From contig CP036296.1 of the NCBI GenBank assembly GCA_007751255.1, positions 6,696,001 through 6,760,000 on the forward strand: a stretch of DNA of 64,000 nt, read 5' to 3'. Origin of the DNA: Engelhardtia mirabilis (GTDB lineage Bacteria > Planctomycetota > UBA1135 > GCA-002686595). Below are positions 57,603-64,000 of the stretch, in pieces (position 1 is the stretch's first letter; each line of letters begins with the position of its first letter). Both the position numbers and the translations under genes were made by a program. Below the pieces are notes generated by a model that searched no databases, had not been told where the DNA came from, and saw only the letters and a program-made list of their open reading frames with translations.

Positions 57603-58711
57603 GCGCCCTGGGCCTCAGCCTTCGGACCGCGCCCCTCGAGACGCCAGACGTACTGGATCACGGTGGCCACGGCCTGGAACAGGTCGGCCGGCACCATGTC
57701 GCCGACCTCGGCCTTGGCGTAGAGCGCGCGCGCCAGGGGCACGTCCTCGTAGAGCGGGACGTCAGCCTGGGTCGCGATCGCCTTGATGTGCTGGGCCAGG
57801 TCGTCGACGCCCTTGGCCACCACCCGCGGCGCGGCCGGCAGGTTGCCCTCGGCGTCGGGCTCGTAGGACAGGGCCACGGCGTAGTGCGTCGGGTTGGTGA
57901 CCACGACGGTCGCTTCGGGCACCTCTTGCATCATCCGCCCGGTGGCCATCTCGCGCTGGATCTGGCGCACGCGCGCCTTGACGTGGGGATCGCCCTCGTC
58001 CTGCTTGTGCTCGCGCTTGACCTCCGACTTGCTCATGCGGTTGTCCTTGGCGAACTGGCGGCGCTGGTAGATCAGATCGAGGACCGAGATCAGCAGGATC
58101 ACGATCAGGGCCGCGGCCGCCGCGACCAGGATGATCGACATGCCTCCGCGCAGGGACGGGCCCAACTCGTTGCCGGCGATGTCGAAGACCCGCGGCAACT
58201 GCAGGTAGACCGCCGTGACCAGGGCGGCGGTGATCGCCACGAGCTTGAGCATGGCCAGGCCCAGTCGCATCGCCCCGCGTGCCCCGAGCAGGCGCTTGCT
58301 GCCCTTGATCGGGTCGAGCTTCGTGAGGTCGAACTCGAGCGCCTTGCCGGCGATCCGGAAGCCGATCTGCCCGTAGCCGGCGACCAGGCCGACGGCCAGC
58401 ATCGGCGCCAGGGTCAAGAGCAGCGGCGCGGTGATGCCCATCACCTGGGCCTTCATGATGATCGCGGCGTCGGGCACCGTGATCTCCCCGCGCGACAGCT
58501 CGCCGAGCTGCTCCACCGTGCGCGCGGTCAGCCCGCCGATGGACTCCAGCAACTGGGGCCCGCCCATGGACATGGAGACGCCGGCGCCGACCAGCATCAT
58601 GGCCGCGATGAACTCCTGACTGATCGCCACGCTGCCCTTCTCGCGCGCCTCCTCGAGCTTCTTCGGGGTTGCGTCTTCGGTTTTCTCTTCCTTGGGGGTT
58701 TCGTCGGACAC
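57599..58711 (-). CDS. flhB: Flagellar export switch protein FlhB
   Basis: 370 residues. It begins EETPKEEKTEDATPKKLEEA as FlhB family members do (DKTEdPTpkRL). Four transmembrane helices cover residues 30-215. The self-cleaving motif NPTH is present in ATVVVTNPTHYAVALSYE, followed by PRVVAKGVDDLAQHIKAIA. Autocleavage there switches export from hook to filament substrates. The start lies three bases after the fliR stop; the 3' end overlaps flhA by four bases. Confidence 0.97.
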   Translation of the reverse strand: MSDETPKEEKTEDATPKKLEEAREKGSVAISQEFIAAMMLVGAGVSMSMGGPQLLESIGGLTARTVEQLGELSRGEITVPDAAIIMKAQVMGITAPLLLTLAPMLAVGLVAGYGQIGFRIAGKALEFDLTKLDPIKGSKRLLGARGAMRLGLAMLKLVAITAALVTAVYLQLPRVFDIAGNELGPSLRGGMSIILVAAAAALIVILLISVLDLIYQRRQFAKDNRMSKSEVKREHKQDEGDPHVKARVRQIQREMATGRMMQEVPEATVVVTNPTHYAVALSYEPDAEGNLPAAPRVVAKGVDDLAQHIKAIATQADVPLYEDVPLARALYAKAEVGDMVPADLFQAVATVIQYVWRLEGRGPKAEAQGA

Positions 58712-58714
58712 GAT

Positions 58715-59491
58715 TCAACCTCCCAGGGCGTCGAGCCCGCTCGCGGTCCAGTAGCGCACGTCCTCGAAGATGCCGCCGAACAGGGGCGCCATCACCGGAC
58801 TCAGGATCAGCATCACGATCAGGGCCACGCCCACGCGCAGGGTGAAGCCGAGCTCCAGCACGTTGATCTGCGGCACCGTGCGAGCGAGCAGGCCGACCAT
58901 CACCGAGACCATCGCCATCAGGACCATGAAGGGCGCGCCGAAGGCGACCCCGGCGCTGATCGCCTCGCCGAACAGACCCACCACGAAGTCGGTCACGCCG
59001 AGCTGGGCGCTCATGCTCCCCACCGGCGCGCGTTCGAAGGAATCGACCAGGCTCTGCACGACCCAGTGGTGCGCGTTGACCGCCAAGAGCCCCAGGATCG
59101 CGAAGCCCTCGTAGATGAGCGTCACGATCGAGGAAGACACGCCGGTGCCGGGGTCGACCTGGTTCGCCATCTGCAGCCCCATGTCCAGGCTCAAGAGCTC
59201 GCCCATGACCCGCACCACCATCACGCCGAGCTGCATGATGAGGGCCAGGAAGAAGCCGATCAGGGCTTCGCGCAGGGCCATCACCGCGAAGATCGGTGCC
59301 GCGTACACCTCGGGCAGTGGCTCGCCGCTGGCCGAGAAGGAGACCGCCGACAGGGCGATGATCAGCGCGATCTTGGTGCCCGACGACGAGAGCGTCTGAC
59401 CCAACAGAGGCGCGGCCAGTACCATCGTGCTGGTACGCACGAGGTACAGGCCGAAGGCCTCGATGTTGGCGGGATCCAGGAGCGGGTTCAC
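58715..59491 (-). CDS. fliR: Flagellar export protein FliR
   Basis: 258 residues, six hydrophobic helices. Typical elements are FGLYLVRTSTMVLAAPLLGQ, AVMALREALIGFFLALIMQ, GELLSLDMGLQMANQVDPGT and LARTVPQINVLELGFTLRVG. FliR forms the core of the export gate with FliP and FliQ. Spacing to fliQ (19 bases) and flhB (3 bases) confirms the operon. Confidence 0.96.
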   Translation of the reverse strand: MNPLLDPANIEAFGLYLVRTSTMVLAAPLLGQTLSSSGTKIALIIALSAVSFSASGEPLPEVYAAPIFAVMALREALIGFFLALIMQLGVMVVRVMGELLSLDMGLQMANQVDPGTGVSSSIVTLIYEGFAILGLLAVNAHHWVVQSLVDSFERAPVGSMSAQLGVTDFVVGLFGEAISAGVAFGAPFMVLMAMVSVMVGLLARTVPQINVLELGFTLRVGVALIVMLILSPVMAPLFGGIFEDVRYWTASGLDALGG

Positions 59492-59510
59492 GTTGTTCCG
59501 TCGGCGCCGT

Positions 59511-59786
59511 TCAGGACAGGCCGAAGACCTTGATCTGTCCGAAGATCTCGCTCGCGTAGTCGCGCAAGAGCGAGAGCGCCGGCGCCAGGAGCACGAGCGT
59601 GACCAGGATCACGGCGAGCATCTTCGGCACCAGGCTGAGGGTCTGCTCTTGGATCGACGTCAGGGCCTGGAACAGACTCACCAAGAGGCCGACGGCCATG
59701 CCGCACAAGAGCACCGGCGCCGACAGCATGATCGTGACGATCATCATGTCCCGCGCCAGATCGACGACTTTGAGGTCGAGTTCCAT
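59511..59786 (-). CDS. fliQ: Flagellar export protein FliQ
   Basis: 91 residues, two transmembrane helices: LARDMMIVTIMLSAPVLLCG and MLAVILVTLVLLAPALSLLR. Between them is the conserved loop LVSLFQALTSIQEQTLSLVP. FliQ wraps around FliP and FliR in the export gate. It starts 7 bases after the fliP stop. Confidence 0.96.
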   Translation of the reverse strand: MELDLKVVDLARDMMIVTIMLSAPVLLCGMAVGLLVSLFQALTSIQEQTLSLVPKMLAVILVTLVLLAPALSLLRDYASEIFGQIKVFGLS

Positions 59787-59793
59787 GGCTGCT

Positions 59794-60627
59794 TCAGGCC
59801 GCGGTTGCGAAGGAAGTCACGAGCGAGTGACAGATCAGGTGCCAACCGTCGACGAGCACGAACAAGAGGATCTTGAACGGGGTCGAGATCATCACCGGCG
59901 GCAGCATGAACATGCCCATCGAGAGCAGCACGCTGGCGATCACCAGGTCGATCACGAGGAAGGGCAGGAACAAGAGGAAGCCCATCTGGAAGGCGGTCTT
60001 GAGCTCCGAGAGCACGAAGGCCGGCACGACCACGTTGAAGGGCAGCCCGGCGGACTGGATCTCCGCCTCGTCGAGGCCGGCGATCTCGGTGAACAGCGCG
60101 AGCTCGCCGGGGCGCGTGTTGGCCAGCAGGAACCCCGAGAGCTCGCCCCAAGCCAAATCCAGGGCCTCGCCAGAGTCCATCTCGCCCTGCGAGTAGGGCA
60201 CGTAGGCCTCCTGGTGGACGCGGGTGATCACCGGCCCCATCACGAAGCTCGTCAGGAACAGCGCCAGGCCGATGATGATCGGTGTCGGCGGCAGCTCGTT
60301 GGTCGACAGGGAGCGACGCACGAAGGACAGCACGATCACGATGCGCGTGAACGAGGTGACGGAGATCAGCGCCGCGGGCAGCAGCGAGAGCGCCGTCAGG
60401 ACCAGGACGATCTCGATCGCCGAGCTCAGGCGCTGGTCCTCGGGCAACTCGGTTTGATCCGCGCCCGAGTAGCCGTCCTCGCCGTCGAGGCCGTCGACCA
60501 GGGTCGAGGTGCCGGCCTCGGCGATGTACTTGTCCTCGGCGATCTGGGCCGAGACCGTGGGGCTGGCGAACAGCAACACGATCAGCGCCACCAGGGCGCG
60601 CAGGCAGTTGCGGTGGGTGCGGCTCAT
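59794..60627 (-). CDS. fliP: Flagellar export protein FliP
   Basis: 277 residues from the ATG at 60627. A cleavable signal peptide (ALVALIVLLFASPTVSAQ) is followed by a 40-residue acidic segment and then the FliP core: VLVLTALSLLPAALISVTSF, RIVIVLSFVRRSLSTNELPP, PTPIIIGLALFLTSFVMGPV, VPAFVLSELKTAFQMGFLLF, LPPVMISTPFKILLFVLVDG. FliP pentamers form the export pore. It overlaps the fliO stop by four bases. Confidence 0.96.
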   Translation of the reverse strand: MSRTHRNCLRALVALIVLLFASPTVSAQIAEDKYIAEAGTSTLVDGLDGEDGYSGADQTELPEDQRLSSAIEIVLVLTALSLLPAALISVTSFTRIVIVLSFVRRSLSTNELPPTPIIIGLALFLTSFVMGPVITRVHQEAYVPYSQGEMDSGEALDLAWGELSGFLLANTRPGELALFTEIAGLDEAEIQSAGLPFNVVVPAFVLSELKTAFQMGFLLFLPFLVIDLVIASVLLSMGMFMLPPVMISTPFKILLFVLVDGWHLICHSLVTSFATAA

Positions 60628-61253
60628 CCGAGCAACCCTCCGTCGCGCAGGGCGTCGGCCACGGTGGCGGTCTGGCGCCTCTGGGGTAGGGCCGCGGCGG
60701 GTTGCGGGGCGGCCTGGCGGCGGCGGCCCGCGCCCTTGGCGGCGGCCACGCGGCGCACCAACTCGCGCTGGGCGTCCACGTCGCCGGCGCCCGCGCCCGC
60801 GCGGGCGCGCACCCGGTCGGCGGCTGCAGAGGTGGCCTCGGGCCCGAGCTCCGCGCCGATGCGCGCGAGCAGCTCGGAGAAGCGACCGGCCGGCGCCGCC
60901 TGGCGCGCGGGTGCGGGAACCGGCGGGACCGCGTCCGGCTCCCCGTCGACCTCGGCCACCAGCGAGACCTCCTTCTCGCCCACGCCCAACACCAGGGTGC
61001 GGTCGTAGCAGGAGACCACGACCAGGCGCTGCTTGCGCCCGATCGTCAGCACGTCGATGACCTTCAGGGAGCGGCGCATGGCGCGGCCCTGGGCGGTGCC
61101 CTGGACCAACTTGCGCAGGCCGATCGCACCCAGGCCCAACAGGCTCAGGATCCCGATGCAGGCCATCAGGTAGCGGGTCCACTCGATCCCCACGCCTCCC
61201 GCCGTGTCGATTTTCGCGACACTGGCGACGGCCAGTCCGAAGGCGTCCAACAT
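60624..61253 (-). CDS. fliO: Flagellar biosynthesis protein FliO
   Basis: 209 residues from the ATG at 61253, with AAGG 8 bases upstream; a GTG two codons earlier is too close to that site. One transmembrane helix (YLMACIGILSLLGLGAIGL) is followed by the FliO core RSLKVIDVLTIGRKQRLVVV and DRTLVLGVGEKEVSLVAEV. The C-terminal 80 residues are alanine/arginine-rich and poorly conserved (VRARAGAGAGDVDAQRELVR). FliO helps FliP assemble. It is the first gene of the export-gate operon, after a strong terminator. Confidence 0.9.
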   Translation of the reverse strand: MLDAFGLAVASVAKIDTAGGVGIEWTRYLMACIGILSLLGLGAIGLRKLVQGTAQGRAMRRSLKVIDVLTIGRKQRLVVVSCYDRTLVLGVGEKEVSLVAEVDGEPDAVPPVPAPARQAAPAGRFSELLARIGAELGPEATSAAADRVRARAGAGAGDVDAQRELVRRVAAAKGAGRRRQAAPQPAAALPQRRQTATVADALRDGGLLG

Positions 61254-61360
61254 GCCCACACCTTTCGGAGGGCGGGGCCCCGGGGCCCCAGGGGCGAATC
61301 GCGACAGTCCCAGCCTTGGACCCGAAGCCGGGATCCGGCGGCGCTGCCCCGAACGCGACC

Positions 61361-61412
61361 GGACCGCAGGCGCCGGTCGGGAAGAGGGCTTCCCGGCCGA
61401 CGCCTGCGGTCC
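61361..61412. terminator. Strong terminator hairpin between the fliD-fliS-fliT-like and fliO operons
   Basis: A 24-base stem (61361-61384 with 61389-61412) with two imperfect pairs and a four-base loop. It starts 19 bases after the stop of the fliT-like gene. This should separate the late filament genes from the export-gate operon. No T-run follows. Confidence 0.8.
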
Positions 61413-61430
61413 GAATGGTGGGAGCTCGGC

Positions 61431-61793
61431 TCAGCCGGCCATGTCGCAACTGCGGCCGAGCGGGCTGTCGCCGGAGCCCGTCGACTCGAGCACCCGGCGC
61501 GCCGCGCGGGTGCGGGCGATGTCGCCGGCCACGGCGCCCGAGCGCAACTGCGCCCGGGTGCTGAGCAGCACCGACAGGCGGCGAGCGCGGGCGACGGTGT
61601 CCACCGGCAGGGCAGCGCCCGCCTCGTAGAGCTCGCGGAAGGCCTCGAACGCCTGGGCGCAACGGGCGGCAGCCCGCTCCACTGCTCCGGCTCCACGGGA
61701 CGAACCCACGCCGCGCTCGATCTCGGTCAAGAGCGCTTCTTGGGCCGCCACGAAGGCGGCGGCCACGTGGGCCGGATCGGCGGCGCTGCTCAC
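61431..61793 (-). CDS. Small alpha-helical protein after fliS (FliT-like position)
   Basis: 120 residues from a GTG overlapping the fliS stop (GTGA). The sequence is almost all helix with high alanine and arginine: ADPAHVAAAFVAAQEALLTE, AERAAARCAQAF-like segments, LYEAGAALPVDTVARARRLS. FliT, a chaperone for the FliD cap, often follows fliS, and this gene has the right size and position, but I see no sequence signature. The assignment as FliT-like is by position only. Confidence 0.65.
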   Translation of the reverse strand: MSSAADPAHVAAAFVAAQEALLTEIERGVGSSRGAGAVERAAARCAQAFEAFRELYEAGAALPVDTVARARRLSVLLSTRAQLRSGAVAGDIARTRAARRVLESTGSGDSPLGRSCDMAG

Positions 61794-62176
61794 GCGGCCT
61801 GCCCGACCTGCAACTCGACCTGTTCCCAGGCGTCGAGCAGGGTCCGCATGACTGTCAGCGCCGGCAGGAGGTGCTCGCCGTTGCGCTCGCCCATGGCCAG
61901 GCCCAGGCGCTCTTCGACGAAGAGGTACAGGCCCTCGAGGCGCTGGCACAGGTCCGGCGAGTGGCTGTGGTCCAGGCTGAAGCGCAGTTCGGTCACGATC
62001 GCGTCGGACTTGGCGATGGCCTCGTTGAAGGCGGCGACCTGGGCCGGGAGCTCCAGCCTGCGAGCCTGCTCCATGCGGCGGATGGCCGACTGGTACAGGA
62101 GCCGGACGATCTTGATCGGCGGCGCGCTCTCGAGGCTGGTCTCTTGGTAAGCGGCGACGGGGTTCTTGGAGCTCAT
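61790..62176 (-). CDS. fliS: Flagellin export chaperone FliS
   Basis: 128 residues. The family start NPVAAYQETSLESAPPIKIV is present, then LLYQSAIRRMEQARRLELPA, IVTELRFSLDHSHSPDLCQR and GLYLFVEERLGLAMGERNGE. FliS binds the flagellin C-terminus and keeps it from polymerising before export. It lies six bases after the fliD stop and the flagellin gene is next upstream. Confidence 0.95.
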   Translation of the reverse strand: MSSKNPVAAYQETSLESAPPIKIVRLLYQSAIRRMEQARRLELPAQVAAFNEAIAKSDAIVTELRFSLDHSHSPDLCQRLEGLYLFVEERLGLAMGERNGEHLLPALTVMRTLLDAWEQVELQVGQAA

Positions 62177-62182
62177 GGCGGA

Positions 62183-63637
62183 TCAGTTGTCGGTCTGGAT
62201 GCCGAAGCTGACGTTGTTGAGGAACTGTTGCTGCGCCTGGAGACCGGCGAGAGTCTCCTCGAGCGCCGTGAACTGGGCGACCAACGCGGACTCGAAACCC
62301 TCGAGCCGATACTCGAGCTCGCCGATGCGCTTGTCGATGAACGTGTTCTGGTCTTCGAGCGTCTTCTTGCGCGAGCCGAGCAGACCGTCGAGCTTGCTCC
62401 CACCGGTGCTGACCTGGTCGTCGAGCAGCGAGTCGAGCTTCTGCGAGATCAGCGAGAAGAGGCCCTTGTCGGCGGAAGTGTCGACGTAGAACTCACCCGT
62501 TCCAGTGGCCGCTCCGCCATTGTCGAAGCCGTCGTTGTCGACGAAGAAGTCGGCGAAGGCGTCGGGGTCCTCGGCCAAGAGGCTCTTGGCCTTGGCGCTG
62601 TCGAGGGTCATCTTGCCGTTGATGTCCAGGGAGATCCCCAGCAGGCCGATCGAGCCGTAGGCGCTGGTCGAGTCGACCAGATCCGACGAGTAGATCGTGT
62701 TCGAGAGGGCCGAGCGGATCGTCCGCAGCGAGGACTCGCCGAACAGGGAGCCGCCGGCGCCCTTGTCCTCGTCGTAGGTTGACTGGGTGGCGATGAAGTC
62801 CATCACCGCGTTGTAGGAGTTCACGAACTCCTGCAGCGAGCCCACGATGGCCTCGTCGTCGATGCCCACGTTGAACGTGATCGGCGCGCCGACCGGAGTC
62901 TCCGCCTCGACCGAGAAGGTCAGTCCGGTGACCACGTCCGAGAACTCGTTGCTGGAGCGCTCGATGGCCAGCCCGTTGAGCACGATCTCGGCGTTCTGGG
63001 CCACGGTCAGGTTGGCGTCCACGTCCAGGGCGCCGTTGCCACTCACGATGTCGAGGTTCTGAATCGTGTAGTCCGCGCCGGTGTCCTTGCCCTCGAGTAC
63101 GAGCACGTAGTTCGGCGCGTTGTCGTCACCGGTGTTGATCACCGTGGCCTGGACCACGTCGCCATGCTCCTCGTTGAGCTGGGCCGCGACCTCCTCCAAG
63201 CTGGAAGTGCCCGAGAAGGCCTCGAACTCGATCGCCTGCCCGTTGTAGTCGAACGAGATGTTGACCCCGCCCAGATCGGTCGTCTTGTCGACCACGCCCT
63301 CGGCCGACCAGCGGTCCGCCTGGGCCAGTTGGTTGATCTCCAGCGTGTAGGCGCCGTCGGCCGCGCCGCCCAGGGCCTCGAAGGAGGCGAAGCCCTCCGC
63401 GCTGGGCGTGACCGAGTTGGCCAGGAAGCCCGAGTTGGAGGCCAGCTCCTCGGCCTTCTTCTTGAGGCTCTCGACCAGCCCGCTGAAGGTGTTGAGGCCG
63501 TTGATCTTGGCCTGGTTGCCGGTCTTCTGCTGCTGGAGCAGGTTGATCGGGATGCTCTCCGCCTGAACCAGTGCGGAGATGATGGCCTGGGTGTCCAGAC
63601 CGCTGGCGATCCCGGAAAATGCGATGTTGCCCGTCAT
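62183..63637 (-). CDS. fliD: Flagellar filament cap protein FliD (hook-associated protein 2)
   Basis: 484 residues from the ATG at 63637, with GGAAGG 10 bases upstream. The N-terminal D0 region is SGIASGLDTQAIISALVQAE, followed by LQQQKTGNQAKINGLNTFSG. The flagellin hook IN motif region is YTIQNLDIVSGNGALDVD. The C-terminal coiled region is TLEDQNTFIDKRIGELEYRL and TALEETLAGLQAQQQFLNNV. FliD caps the filament and folds flagellin at the tip. The central domain has many Asp, Gly and Thr. A sigma-28-like -10 box lies 48 bases upstream. Confidence 0.95.
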   Translation of the reverse strand: MTGNIAFSGIASGLDTQAIISALVQAESIPINLLQQQKTGNQAKINGLNTFSGLVESLKKKAEELASNSGFLANSVTPSAEGFASFEALGGAADGAYTLEINQLAQADRWSAEGVVDKTTDLGGVNISFDYNGQAIEFEAFSGTSSLEEVAAQLNEEHGDVVQATVINTGDDNAPNYVLVLEGKDTGADYTIQNLDIVSGNGALDVDANLTVAQNAEIVLNGLAIERSSNEFSDVVTGLTFSVEAETPVGAPITFNVGIDDEAIVGSLQEFVNSYNAVMDFIATQSTYDEDKGAGGSLFGESSLRTIRSALSNTIYSSDLVDSTSAYGSIGLLGISLDINGKMTLDSAKAKSLLAEDPDAFADFFVDNDGFDNGGAATGTGEFYVDTSADKGLFSLISQKLDSLLDDQVSTGGSKLDGLLGSRKKTLEDQNTFIDKRIGELEYRLEGFESALVAQFTALEETLAGLQAQQQFLNNVSFGIQTDN

Positions 63638-63684
63638 ATGGTGTCCCTTCCCGACGTGGCCCGAGGGGCCGGACGTCGGTGCCG

Positions 63685-63714
63685 TTATCGGTCGACTCCG
63701 CACGGCGCGTGAGC
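63685..63714 (-). promoter_or_regulatory. Candidate sigma-28 (FliA) promoter of fliD
   Basis: Read leftward, ACCGATAA (63692-63685) is the -10 box. CGCTCA lies at the upstream end (63714-63709), 16 to 17 bases before it, and the intervening sequence resembles the flgM-like promoter. Predicted start about 40 bases before the ATG at 63637. Confidence 0.6.
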
Positions 63715-63816
63715 GCTTTGCGTCGCGGGATTGGGGCCCAGTCACAGGTTGTGGAACGGTGCCCCGAACGAGCCCCGGCGCGACACCGCGTGTGCGGCGC
63801 CGCGCCAGGGCGCGTT

Positions 63817-63893
63817 GGAAAGAGCTTCCGAGCGGGAAGTTCTTTCCGCGATCGAACCCCACGCGCGCGACCCTGTTGGCCGCGCGCGCGGGG
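63817..63893. terminator. Two tandem hairpins downstream of flagellin
   Basis: Hairpin A: 13-base arms 63857-63869 and 63881-63893 (one wobble), loop of 11 bases, immediately after the flagellin stop. Hairpin B: 13-base arms 63817-63829 and 63835-63847 with one mismatch and a 5-base loop. Together they should end the flagellin transcript before the fliD promoter. Confidence 0.7.
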
Positions 63894-63899
63894 AGCGGA

Positions 63900-64000
63900 T
63901 CAACCGATCAGGCTCAGGGCGAGCTGCGGCTGCTGGTTGGCCTGGGCCAGGACCGAGACCGAAGCCTGCTGGAGGATCGAGTTGCGGGTCAGGTCGGCCG
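63900..64000 (-). CDS. fliC: Flagellin C-terminus, partial (gene continues beyond the window)
   Basis: Only the last 33 residues and the stop are inside the window. The translation ADLTRNSILQQASVSVLAQ followed by ANQQPQLALSLIG is the standard flagellin D0 C-terminal helix, which FliS recognises and which packs in the filament core. The gene lies upstream of fliD and is followed by two hairpins. Confidence 0.92.
   Translation of the reverse strand, partial: ADLTRNSILQQASVSVLAQANQQPQLALSLIG

Noticed and set aside
55941-57722. Histidine/glutamine-rich rightward open frame
   Set aside because: Antisense shadow of flhA; no start context or family features.
61274-61289. Direct repeat of GGGGCCCC just upstream of fliO
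   Set aside because: Self-complementary and eye-catching, but short and adjacent to a far stronger hairpin; no distinct role can be supported.
1-64000. CRISPR arrays, tRNA or rRNA genes, transposase genes, phage genes
   Set aside because: None seen. The only dispersed repeat found is the pair of palindromic elements near 50 kb, which encode no protein.

Overview
This window is GC-rich, gene-dense chromosomal DNA from a Gram-negative, flagellated bacterium with many exported lipoproteins. The best guess for the lineage is the planctomycetes. That rests on a Ser/Thr kinase carrying a C-terminal formylglycine-enzyme-like (SUMF1) domain encoded next to an ECF sigma factor, HEAT-repeat lipoproteins, carboxypeptidase-regulatory-like and IPT/TIG exported proteins, and DUF4900/pilin-like gene sets. 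It is an inference from gene content; no rRNA is present. Many adjacent genes overlap by four bases (ATGA, GTGA, TTGA), several start with GTG or TTG, and Shine-Dalgarno sequences are often weak.

Layout. 1-9.8 kb: an exported protein cut by the window edge, a type II NADH dehydrogenase, ribBA, a HEAT-repeat/cyclophilin lipoprotein, a coiled-coil trypsin-like protease, a class V aminotransferase fold enzyme and a methyltransferase. 9.8-15.6 kb: a GT87-type membrane mannosyltransferase, an HPP-family membrane protein divergent from a compact nitric-oxide-type operon (truncated globin, 2Fe-2S/FAD/NAD reductase, NsrR), a GT2 glycosyltransferase and a phytanoyl-CoA-dioxygenase-like protein. 15.9-24.0 kb: a large secreted beta-propeller-like protein, the kinase/ECF sigma pair, purH and an outer-membrane protein. 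24.2-28.9 kb: two tandem VolA/Pla-1-type lipoprotein lipases. 29-31.5 kb: a VOC protein, a less GC-rich GIY-YIG/RAMA-like gene and prfB with its programmed frameshift. 31.7-37.7 kb: a tandem duplication of a two-gene module (small exported protein plus HExxH metallopeptidase with IPT/TIG domain), with a broken gene between the copies. 37.7-49.2 kb: Xaa-Pro aminopeptidase, sfsA, a HAD phosphatase, a DUF389 protein, a pilin-like operon, and an M1 peptidase with a membrane protein.

49.3-64.0 kb is a flagellar region. A FlgM-like protein with N-terminal repeats reads rightward. Next come two copies of a 160-base palindromic element (MITE-like), and then a long leftward flagellar cluster. Read in the direction of transcription, that cluster is flagellin (partial), then fliD-fliS-fliT-like, then fliO-fliP-fliQ-fliR-flhB-flhA-flhF-flhG-small membrane protein-fliA-small protein-two lipoproteins. 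The flgM-like gene and fliD share a promoter-like pattern (CGCTCA, then CCGATAA), as expected for FliA (sigma-28) control. Stem-loop terminators separate several transcription units. No tRNA, rRNA, CRISPR array or transposase gene was seen.
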